A stretch of 64,000 bases of DNA from Acidimicrobiales bacterium. Lineage in GTDB: Bacteria; Actinomycetota; Acidimicrobiia; Acidimicrobiales; JAHWLA01. The notes under the pieces were generated by a model. The model was not told the DNA's origin and did no database searches. It was given only the letters and a program-made list of their open reading frames with translations. This document shows positions 1 through 6,670 of the stretch, piece after piece (the first letter of the stretch is position 1; the number at the start of each line of letters is the position of its first letter). The DNA is taken from contig DATLNE010000049.1 of NCBI GenBank assembly GCA_035536915.1, positions 24,000 to 87,999 on the forward strand, written 5' to 3'. The position numbers were made by a program, and so were the translations under genes.

Positions 1-1
1 A

Positions 2-130
2 CGGGAGGCGCTGCGGCCGCTGTACGACGACGAGGACTTTGCCGCCTTTCAGAAGTTCGGCAGCTACGTCGGCTACCGCATCGGGATAGCGGAGGACGGC
101 GAATGGCTGTTCTTCGTGGCCGGAGACTGA
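2..130 (+). CDS. Hypothetical protein, 3' end only
   Basis: Only the last 42 codons are in the window, ending in TGA at 128-130. The peptide is acidic and aromatic, with residues such as LYDDEDF, FGSYVGYRIG and EWLFFVAGD. No family could be recognised from this fragment. The next gene starts 29 bases downstream on the same strand, so the two may be cotranscribed. The frame was chosen because it is open to the window edge and has G/C-rich third positions. Confidence 0.6.
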   Translation, partial: REALRPLYDDEDFAAFQKFGSYVGYRIGIAEDGEWLFFVAGD

Positions 131-159
131 GGACGCCGTCAAAAGGGGACGAAGACGCC

Positions 160-501
160 ATGAGTGATGACCACGAGACCTCGGAACGTTCACGACCGAA
201 TCGACGAGTGCTGTCGGCTCGGGTGCCGCTGTGGACGCTGCTCGTGGCGGTGGGAGCAGTCGTGTTGCTGCTCGGCGCTGTGATCGTGATGCAGCGCATG
301 AACGCCACGTCGCTCGGCTCCGCGGTTGCGGGTGCACAAGAAGTCGATGTTCGCATGGTGATCTGCAACGCCGAGGTCGACCGCCGCGAGATCAACCCAC
401 GGGCTGAAGAGCTCGACCTTCAGGAGACGCTGACCGACCACGGGGCGGGCCAAGCCCAGGTGCGCATCGAGCGCGTCGACTGCCCGCCGCCCGCCGGCTG
501 A
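160..501 (+). CDS. Small membrane-anchored protein with one TM segment
   Basis: This encodes 113 aa starting at the ATG at 160, preceded by a purine-rich AAAAGGGG tract. A longer in-frame start at 103 lies inside the previous gene and is less likely. Residues 1-25 are charged and probably cytoplasmic. A single hydrophobic helix follows at about 27-50 (PLWTLLVAVGAVVLLLGAVI). The rest is probably extracytoplasmic, with two cysteines (VICNAE and RVDCPPP) that could form a disulfide. No family was recognised. A GC-rich hairpin follows the stop codon. Confidence 0.6.
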   Translation: MSDDHETSERSRPNRRVLSARVPLWTLLVAVGAVVLLLGAVIVMQRMNATSLGSAVAGAQEVDVRMVICNAEVDRREINPRAEELDLQETLTDHGAGQAQVRIERVDCPPPAG

Positions 502-508
502 CAGCTGC

Positions 509-543
509 GGGTGGGGCGCTGCACATGGCCGTCGCCCCCACCC
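509..543 (+). terminator. Likely hairpin terminator
   Basis: GGGTGGGGCG at 509-518 pairs with CGCCCCCACCC at 533-543, with one bulged C and a 14-base loop. It begins 7 bases after the stop at 501. There is no T-tract, as is common in high-GC genomes. Confidence 0.45.
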
Positions 544-639
544 CCGTCGACAATCTACCGCCGAGCAGTCGAGGCGAGGCCTCTCGTTTCGTCACCCTCT
601 CGCATGTCGCCCAGGCCCGCGCCGAGACGGGGTGAGGGC

Positions 640-1926
640 TCAGGAGATCAGTGCAGCGTCCTGCGCGTGCCGGGTGTCCTCTTCGTCAGGGAAGTCGCGG
701 CGGGTGCTTTCCTCCAGTAGGCGGAGCTGCCGGTCGAGCGCAGCCTGTCGGGGCTCCGGCGCCACGGTTGCCAGATCCTCGAGCGCGCCACGCATGCGGC
801 GGGCGATTTGGATCGACCCGCGGCCGTAGTGCCGGATCTCGTCGAACGCCAGCCCTACGTAGTCGTCCCAGCCGTAGCGGGGGGCGACCACCCGCAGCGC
901 GCCGTCGTCGTCGAGCCGCGCCTCCGACGGGAAGCGCCGGTCGGCCAGTCGTCGCAACAGGTCGTGGAGCTCGTCGACGGCCTGCACCGCCGTCGTCGGG
1001 TCGTTGACGCCGGGTGACAACGCTCGCTCGGCGATGTCGACGATCTGGCGAAAGCCGAAGGCGGGGTCTTGTTGCATGGTGCGTTCGCGCGCGAGGCCGA
1101 CGCACTGGAGCATCTCCTTGCGTGTGTCGTCGGTGCTGTCGCCGTGGACTTCGAACATCGGGCCTTTGGTGGGGACGAACTCACCGACGAGCGGCACGAG
1201 CCGCACGACGACGTCGGCTTCGTGCGCGCACCGCAGCAGCCGGTCCTCGTCGACGGCGACGACGACCCCTGCTCGGTCGGCGGAGTGAACGACGGTCGTC
1301 GGCCTCGGCCGTTCATCGAGGAGCTCGTGATCGGCGTCGCTGCCGATCTCGTCGGGGTACATGCGGGCCATGGCCTGGCGGGTCTCGTCGGCCACCGCGC
1401 TCAACAACGTCACTGCCCGGATCCCGTGCGCGATGTGGTCGATGTAGCGGACGAAGAGGGCAAGGCTCACCAGCGCCAGGGCAAGGGACCCCGAGACCGC
1501 CACGGCAGGCACGAACACTTCGTCGCCGCCGTCGCCCGAGCGCACCTCGGGCAGGACGAGCAGCGAGTACACGAAGGTGGCGATGTAGGCGCCGAGCACC
1601 ACCTGGACCAAGCGGTCGCGGATGAACGTGCGCAGCACGCGAGGCGAGTACTGGGCACTGGCCAGCTGCAGCACGATCATCGTGACCGAGAAGATGAGGC
1701 TGATCGACGTGACCATGGCGGCCGCAATGGTCGACAGCAGGTTGCGAGCGCTGTCGGGCCCGCCGCCGAACAGGTACCACGATGTGCGGTCCTGCGGGAT
1801 CCCACGGTCAACGGCGACGAGGACGAACGAGAGCGCCCCGCCGAGGACGACGGCCACAGCGGGCACAAAGAAAAGGCTGGTTCGAACCCGTTCCACGATG
1901 GGCAACCGACGAGCGCTCCCCTTCAC
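640..1926 (-). CDS. DUF2254 family membrane protein
   Basis: This encodes 428 aa. Four hydrophobic segments lie in the first 160 residues: near 18-38, 60-85 with the family-typical SISLIFSVTMIVLQLASAQYSPR stretch, 105-125 and 137-158. A long soluble C-terminal part follows and includes DIAERALSPGVNDPTTA, which is characteristic of DUF2254. The molecular role of the family is not established. The GTG start at 1926 has a good GGAAGG ribosome site six bases upstream. The gene stands alone and is divergent from the SnoaL-like gene. Confidence 0.85.
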   Translation of the reverse strand: MKGSARRLPIVERVRTSLFFVPAVAVVLGGALSFVLVAVDRGIPQDRTSWYLFGGGPDSARNLLSTIAAAMVTSISLIFSVTMIVLQLASAQYSPRVLRTFIRDRLVQVVLGAYIATFVYSLLVLPEVRSGDGGDEVFVPAVAVSGSLALALVSLALFVRYIDHIAHGIRAVTLLSAVADETRQAMARMYPDEIGSDADHELLDERPRPTTVVHSADRAGVVVAVDEDRLLRCAHEADVVVRLVPLVGEFVPTKGPMFEVHGDSTDDTRKEMLQCVGLARERTMQQDPAFGFRQIVDIAERALSPGVNDPTTAVQAVDELHDLLRRLADRRFPSEARLDDDGALRVVAPRYGWDDYVGLAFDEIRHYGRGSIQIARRMRGALEDLATVAPEPRQAALDRQLRLLEESTRRDFPDEEDTRHAQDAALIS

Positions 1927-2014
1927 CGGCGGCCTTCCGAAAACTGCACACCGGGTTGCTACCCACGCAGCCGCCGTCTCACCGGGTGTACCGGCGCATC
2001 GAGTGGCGGCTTGT

Positions 2015-2020
2015 TACGTT
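2015..2020 (+). promoter_or_regulatory. -10 box of a leaderless promoter
   Basis: TACGTT ends six bases before the ATG at 2027, and no ribosome site is visible. This geometry fits a transcript starting at or next to the start codon. The same TACGTT-N6-ATG occurs at 23679. No convincing -35 box was found. Confidence 0.5.
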
Positions 2021-2026
2021 CGGCCC

Positions 2027-2440
2027 ATGGGAGGCTCCCCCGCGGACGTCGTGCGCTCCTTCTGGCAGTCGGTGTGGACGGAGGGCCAGTCGGAGAAGCT
2101 GCTCGACCTCTTTGCCGCCGACGCCACCGAGAACGCCGAGCCGGTGGACATCGAGCAGTTCCGGCGCGCCGTCGACAGCTGGCGCGGGATCTTCCCCGAC
2201 TTCTCCGCCACCGTCGAGGAGATGTTCGACCTCGGTGAAGGCCGAGTCGTCACCCGGGTGACCTATCGCGGCACGCAGACAAAGCCGTGGGCCGGGCTGC
2301 CTGTGTCGGGCAACACATACGCGGGCGTCGGCATCGACATCTTCACCGTGCGCGACGGGCGGATCACCGAGTTGTGGCACGCCGCCGACCACTACGACAT
2401 GGCGGTGCAACTGGGCGGGAAGATCGCCCCCGCCGACTGA
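2027..2440 (+). CDS. SnoaL-like / ester cyclase-type protein (NTF2 fold)
   Basis: This encodes 137 aa. The pattern fits the SnoaL-like polyketide cyclase/ester cyclase group of the NTF2-like superfamily: an N-terminal helix (VVRSFWQSVWTEG), then LLDLFAADA, FRRAVDSWRGIFPDF, VVTRVTYRGTQ and IDIFTVRDGRITELWHAAD. That match is from motif shape only. Members range from cyclases to proteins with no known substrate, so no reaction is assigned. The start was chosen at 2027 because the upstream extension is the promoter region and carries a -10 box at leaderless spacing. Confidence 0.7.
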   Translation: MGGSPADVVRSFWQSVWTEGQSEKLLDLFAADATENAEPVDIEQFRRAVDSWRGIFPDFSATVEEMFDLGEGRVVTRVTYRGTQTKPWAGLPVSGNTYAGVGIDIFTVRDGRITELWHAADHYDMAVQLGGKIAPAD

Positions 2441-2469
2441 CGAGCCGGCGACCGATCGGGACGGCCCGG

Positions 2470-2700
2470 CTACGCCTCGGGTGAGGCCACGCCGTCGGCG
2501 ATCGACTGGGCGACGGCCAAGGCGTCGTCGACGCCCTTGCCCGCCCGCGCCGCCAACCAGCAGGTGACCGGCGCGGCGGTGCGTTCGGAGGCGTGGGCGG
2601 CCACGCCGGCCAGCGCCAGGAGCTGCTCGACCTCGTGGGCCGTTGGCGCATCGGTGCCAAGGGCTTCGGCGTAGGCGGCGACGAACTCGTCCATGGTCAT
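2470..2700 (-). CDS. DUF6457 domain protein
   Basis: This encodes 76 aa, MTMDEFVAAYAEALG followed by a helical segment (LLALAGVAAHASERTAAPVTCWLAAR). It resembles the small DUF6457 domain that in other actinobacteria is found alone or attached to molybdenum-cofactor nucleotidyltransferase (MobA-like) proteins. An AGGA site lies seven bases before the ATG. It is the last gene of the reverse operon that begins with the molybdopterin oxidoreductase, 12 bases after the acyl-CoA ligase. A role in molybdenum-cofactor handling is inferred from this context. Confidence 0.65.
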   Translation of the reverse strand: MTMDEFVAAYAEALGTDAPTAHEVEQLLALAGVAAHASERTAAPVTCWLAARAGKGVDDALAVAQSIADGVASPEA

Positions 2701-2712
2701 CGTGCGATCCTG

Positions 2713-4251
2713 TCAGACGATCGAGGACTCACGACCCTGCCAGTAACGGTCGCGCACGAGCCGCTTGTAGAGCTTGCCTGCCGCCGAGCGGGGCAACTGG
2801 TCCTCGAAGTCGACGGACCTCGGGCATTTGTAGCTCGCCAGCCGCTCCCGGCAGAAGGCCAGCAGCTCGTCGGCCAGCTCGGGGCCGGTGGCCACGCCGT
2901 CGAGGGGCTGGACCACCGCCTTCACCTGCTCGCCCAGCTCCTCGTGGGGCACCCCGAACACGGCCACGTCGGCCACGGCCGGGTGCTCGAGCAGGACGTC
3001 CTCGACCTCCTGCGGGTAGATGTTCACGCCCCCGGCGATGATCATGTTGTCGAGGCGGTCGGTCAGATAGAGGTACCCGTCGTCGTCGAGGTAGCCCATG
3101 TCGCCGACGGTGGTGCGCCCTCGACTGTCGTAGGCCTTGGCCGTCTTCGTCTCGTCGTTGTGGTACTTGATGGGCGACCCACCGTCGAACCAGATCACGC
3201 CCGACTCCCCGGGCGGAAGCTCCTCGCCGGTGGCGTCGTCGACGATGTGGATGGAGCCGAACAGCGCCTTCCCCACCGACCCCGGGTGCGCCAGCCAGTC
3301 CTCGGGCCCGATGTAGGTCTGCACCCCGCCCTCCGAGGCGCCGTAGTACTCGTGCAGGATCGGCCCCCACCAGTCGAACATGGCCTGCTTGACGGGCTTC
3401 GAACACGGCGCGGCGGCGTGGATTGCCAACCGGTGCGAGCCCAGGTCGTAGCGCGAGCGCACCTCCTCGGGCAGCCGCAACATGCGGACGAACATCGTCG
3501 GCACCCACTGCGAATGGGTGACGCCGTGCTCGGCGACGGCCCGCAGCGCGCCCTCGGCGTCGAACTGCTCCAGGATCACGTTGGTGCCGCCGATGCGGTT
3601 CACCGCCATCGAGAAGCGCAACGGCGCGGCGTGGTAGAGCGGCGCCCCCGGCGTGAGGTACACCGACGACTCGTCCATTTGGTAGAGCCCGGCGAAGCCG
3701 CTGATGACGGGGTCGGCATCGCGCTCCATGGGGACGCCCGACAACGCCCGGGTGCCGCCCTTGGGCCGTCCCGTGGTGCCCGAGGAGTAGATCATGTCGA
3801 CGCCCTCGGTCTCGTCGGGCACCGGCGTGGTGGGCATGCCCGCCAACGTCTCTTCGAACGAGCGCTCGTCGTCGACCACGACCACGCGGCACCCCGGCGC
3901 CAGGTCGTCGCGCAGCTGCTCCACCGCAGCCAGCCGCGCTGTGGTGGTGAACACCACGCGAGCCCCGCAGTCACCGACGATGTAGCCCATCTCGGCGGGC
4001 GTGAGGTGCCAGTTGACCGGCGTGTAGTACAGCCCGGAACGCTGGGCCGCCCAGCACACCTGGAGGAACCGGGGGTGGTTCTCCATGATCAGCGCCACGT
4101 GGTCGCCTGTCTGCAAGCCGATCGACCGCAGCCACTGGGCGATGCGGTTCGACATCTCGTCGAGCCCGCGGTACGTAACGGTCTCGCCGGAACCGGCGAA
4201 GACGTACGCGGGATGGTCGGGTCGCTTCTTGGCCCAGGTGCCGGGGTACAC
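2713..4251 (-). CDS. AMP-dependent acyl-CoA ligase (FadD-like)
   Basis: This encodes 512 aa of the ANL superfamily. Members activate a carboxylic acid with ATP to the acyl-AMP and transfer it to CoA. Visible motifs are the P-loop-like YSSGTTGRPKGG, YYGASEGG (A5) and the GDMGYLDDDGYLYLTDR hinge region. The C-terminal SYKCPRSVDF and GKLYKRLVRD carry the A10 lysine. The GTG at 4251 is preceded by AGGAG overlapping the TAA of the upstream oxidoreductase, so the pair is tightly coupled. An open frame extends to 4701 but lies inside that gene. Substrate unknown; a medium- or long-chain or aromatic acid is plausible. Confidence 0.85.
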   Translation of the reverse strand: MYPGTWAKKRPDHPAYVFAGSGETVTYRGLDEMSNRIAQWLRSIGLQTGDHVALIMENHPRFLQVCWAAQRSGLYYTPVNWHLTPAEMGYIVGDCGARVVFTTTARLAAVEQLRDDLAPGCRVVVVDDERSFEETLAGMPTTPVPDETEGVDMIYSSGTTGRPKGGTRALSGVPMERDADPVISGFAGLYQMDESSVYLTPGAPLYHAAPLRFSMAVNRIGGTNVILEQFDAEGALRAVAEHGVTHSQWVPTMFVRMLRLPEEVRSRYDLGSHRLAIHAAAPCSKPVKQAMFDWWGPILHEYYGASEGGVQTYIGPEDWLAHPGSVGKALFGSIHIVDDATGEELPPGESGVIWFDGGSPIKYHNDETKTAKAYDSRGRTTVGDMGYLDDDGYLYLTDRLDNMIIAGGVNIYPQEVEDVLLEHPAVADVAVFGVPHEELGEQVKAVVQPLDGVATGPELADELLAFCRERLASYKCPRSVDFEDQLPRSAAGKLYKRLVRDRYWQGRESSIV

Positions 4252-4259
4252 GGATCTCC

Positions 4260-6368
4260 TTACGAGGCGGGGACGGCGGCCGTCACCTCGACGGGCACGC
4301 CGGTGAGGTGCTGCTGGTTGGAGAGGCGGTCGAAGCTCTCGGGACCATGCGGCAGCACGACGTTGACGTTGGCGCCGGGCATGGCCCGCGACAACCGCAG
4401 TCCCGGTTGCAGGCCCCAGCCGTGCTCCAGCCACACGACGCCGGGGCGCAGGGTGTCGTCGATGCGCACGTCGACGGTGATGGCTCCCCACTGCGAGCGC
4501 ACCTCTACCAACGAGCCGTCCTCCAAGCCGCGGGCGGCGGCGTCGTCGGGGTTCATGCCCAGCCGGTTGCGGTCGTGGCCCGACCGCTTCATGCCCGGCA
4601 CGTTGGCGTACCACGAGTTCTGCCACCGGGCATGCCGGCCGCAGATGAGCTTGAGCGTGCCGGGAGGCTCGCCCGCCAACTCGGCGAAGATGTCGTCGCA
4701 CCGACCAAGCGCGCTGTCGAAGGCGTCGGGGCAGCAGTCGACCCGCTTGTCGGGCGTCTGGATGGCGGTCTCGAACAGCGTGCCCGCCTCCAACCCCTTG
4801 CTGAAGCGGACGACGCCGTCGGGCGCCTCCCGGAGTTGTCGGCGGCTCAACCCCCCCTGGTCCAAGAGGTGGTCGACGCCGCGCCAGATCACGGCCTCGG
4901 GGTCATCGGCGTCGAGGGCCGAGCGGATGCCCAGGGCCTGCTCCACCCGGGCGTAGACCCACCACTCGGGCCGTCGCTCGAACTGCGGGTCCACCACCGC
5001 TTCGGTCCATTGCGCGGCGGGCTCGTGCTGGATGCCGATGGCCGCCAGGTTCAGGTCGGGCCGCTCGAACTGGTCGGTGGCAGGCAACAGCCAGTGGGCC
5101 AGCTCGCTGGTGGCCGACGGGTAGATGTCGAGGCACACCAGCAGTTCCAGCGACGCCATGGCCTCGTGCAGGCTGGTGGCGCCCGGGACCGACAGGACCG
5201 GGTTCCCGGCGGTGACCCACATGGCCCGGATGGGGTGCTCTGCCTGGGTGATGTAGTCGGCCAAGAGGCCGCCAGGGGTGTCGGCGGCGAAGCGCTCGCC
5301 GAACTCCGTCTGCTCCCGGGCGGCACCGAAGTCCATCCGGCCGACCTCGGTGTTGCGGTAGAAGGCGGGCGCGGCCACGTTGCCGCCCTGGCGGTCGAGG
5401 TTGCCGGTCACGAAGCTCAACTGGTGCACCAGCCAGTAGGCCAAAGCGCCCTGGCGGCCCATGTTGGCCCCCGTCGACATGTGCACCGCGCTGCGCCCCG
5501 AGGTGGCGAAGGCGAAGGCCACCTCCCGGATCACCGCAGCGTCGATGCCGCACACCTCGGCTACCCGCTCGGGTGGGTAGCGGCGCACGAAGGCCCGCAG
5601 CCCCTCGACGTTGCGGCCCCGCTGCTCGACCACCGGGTCGAAGCCGACCGTTCGTTCGATCTCGCACAACAGGGCGGCCAGGAAGTACACGTCGGTGTCG
5701 GGCTTGACCTGGATGGTCGGGCCGGTGCGGGCGTCGGACGACTCCACCCGCCGCGGGTTGACGAACCAGATGCGAGCGCCTCGCGACGCCGCCTTCATGA
5801 GCAGGCCGTAGGGGTTGGGCACCGAGAAGAAGCTGGCCTTGCTCGACCGCCAGTTCGACCCGATGAGCAGGATGACCTCGGCGTTGGCCAAGTCGGGCAC
5901 CGGGTGCAGCAAGGTGCTGCCGAACACGGCGGCGCTGGCCGCGTACTTGTTGTAACAGTCCTGGGTGCCCGCGTTGAAGTGGCGGGTGGCGCCCAGTTTC
6001 TTCAGCATGCGCGGCATGCCCGCGCCGGTGATCGAGTTGAACGCCGCCGGGTTGCCGCAGTAGCTGGCCAACGCCTCGGCCCCGTGACGCTCGGAGATGG
6101 CCCGGATGCGCACGGCGATGTCGGCGATCGCCTCGTCCCACGTGGCCCGCTGCAAGCTGCCGTCGGGGAGGCGTCGCTGGGGGTAGTTCAACCGGTCGGG
6201 GTCGTGGTGGATCTCCAGCCCGGCGATGCCCCGCTGGCAGGCGAAGCCCTTGGTGACCGGGTGGTCGCGGTCGGGTGCCAGGTCGACGAGCTTGCCGTCC
6301 TCGACGGTGGCGACCAGCCCGCAGGCCGGTTCGCACACCCGGCAGAACGTGTTGCGACGCTCCGCCAT
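4260..6368 (-). CDS. Molybdopterin (bis-MGD) oxidoreductase, formate dehydrogenase/nitrate reductase-like
   Basis: This encodes 702 aa of the DMSO reductase superfamily. The N-terminal CRVCEPACG plus a later cysteine in GFACQRG forms the 4Fe-4S site. GTQDCYNKYAAS may supply the metal ligand. The centre carries MSTGANMGRQGALAYW and NPVLSVPGA, and the C-terminal domain (NPDDAAARGLEDG, GWGLQPG) is the dinucleotide-binding barrel. At about 700 residues it fits the single-subunit members. No second electron-transfer subunit is adjacent. The ATG at 6368 is chosen because it sits just before the Fe-S motif. The substrate cannot be told from sequence; linkage to an acyl-CoA ligase is unusual for a formate dehydrogenase. 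Confidence 0.8.
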   Translation of the reverse strand: MAERRNTFCRVCEPACGLVATVEDGKLVDLAPDRDHPVTKGFACQRGIAGLEIHHDPDRLNYPQRRLPDGSLQRATWDEAIADIAVRIRAISERHGAEALASYCGNPAAFNSITGAGMPRMLKKLGATRHFNAGTQDCYNKYAASAAVFGSTLLHPVPDLANAEVILLIGSNWRSSKASFFSVPNPYGLLMKAASRGARIWFVNPRRVESSDARTGPTIQVKPDTDVYFLAALLCEIERTVGFDPVVEQRGRNVEGLRAFVRRYPPERVAEVCGIDAAVIREVAFAFATSGRSAVHMSTGANMGRQGALAYWLVHQLSFVTGNLDRQGGNVAAPAFYRNTEVGRMDFGAAREQTEFGERFAADTPGGLLADYITQAEHPIRAMWVTAGNPVLSVPGATSLHEAMASLELLVCLDIYPSATSELAHWLLPATDQFERPDLNLAAIGIQHEPAAQWTEAVVDPQFERRPEWWVYARVEQALGIRSALDADDPEAVIWRGVDHLLDQGGLSRRQLREAPDGVVRFSKGLEAGTLFETAIQTPDKRVDCCPDAFDSALGRCDDIFAELAGEPPGTLKLICGRHARWQNSWYANVPGMKRSGHDRNRLGMNPDDAAARGLEDGSLVEVRSQWGAITVDVRIDDTLRPGVVWLEHGWGLQPGLRLSRAMPGANVNVVLPHGPESFDRLSNQQHLTGVPVEVTAAVPAS

Positions 6369-6376
6369 GGGCGTGG

Positions 6377-6565
6377 CTACCTCGCCGGCTGGGCGTGCTC
6401 GAACGCGATCCCTTCGAGCATGCTCAGCAGCTCGAGCCACCCGCTGAAGGGGCGCAGCTCACCGTCGCTCGTGCGCAGGACGCCCTCGGCATGGGGGGCG
6501 GCGCCGGGCACCGGCGCGCCTGCCGGAGGGATGAAGGTCAGCTCGATGGTCACTGCGCTCGACAC
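6377..6565 (-). CDS. Small conserved-looking protein upstream of the molybdopterin oxidoreductase
   Basis: This encodes about 62 aa: an initial beta-like segment (VTIELTFIPPAG) followed by LRPFSGWLELLSMLEGIA. The shape resembles small actinobacterial proteins of unknown function with an RPF-x-WLELL motif, but I cannot name a family. Starts are possible at 6568, 6565 and 6553 (all GTG). The start at 6565 lies six bases after a TACAAC -10-like box and is preferred. It ends eight bases before the oxidoreductase and probably heads that operon. Confidence 0.5.
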   Translation of the reverse strand: MSSAVTIELTFIPPAGAPVPGAAPHAEGVLRTSDGELRPFSGWLELLSMLEGIAFEHAQPAR

Positions 6566-6601
6566 CACCCCGTTGTACCGCCGCGGCGTCGCCGCCTGAC
6601 A

Positions 6602-6617
6602 GTAGGAGCATCCCTAC
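6602..6617 (-). promoter_or_regulatory. Shared promoter element, copy B (near-palindrome)
   Basis: On the reverse strand this reads GTAGGGATGCTCCTAC followed by TGTC. It is nearly a palindrome (GTAGG...CCTAC). A -10-like TACAAC begins 25 bases downstream, before the small ORF of the molybdopterin operon. It also lies about 55 bases upstream of the LAL regulator on the other strand. It matches copy A at 10391 in 14 of 16 positions. Confidence 0.5.
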
Positions 6618-6670
6618 ACCTTCGTAAACGGCGGGGACCGCGGGCGGCATAGGGCGAATGACTGGGTACG

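Noticed and set aside
2593..4956. A 787-codon forward open frame
   Set aside because: It is antisense to the acyl-CoA ligase and oxidoreductase; the product has no recognisable domain.
4260..6440. A longer start of the molybdopterin oxidoreductase
   Set aside because: It would overlap most of the upstream small ORF and adds 24 residues before the Fe-S motif; the ATG at 6368 is more typical.
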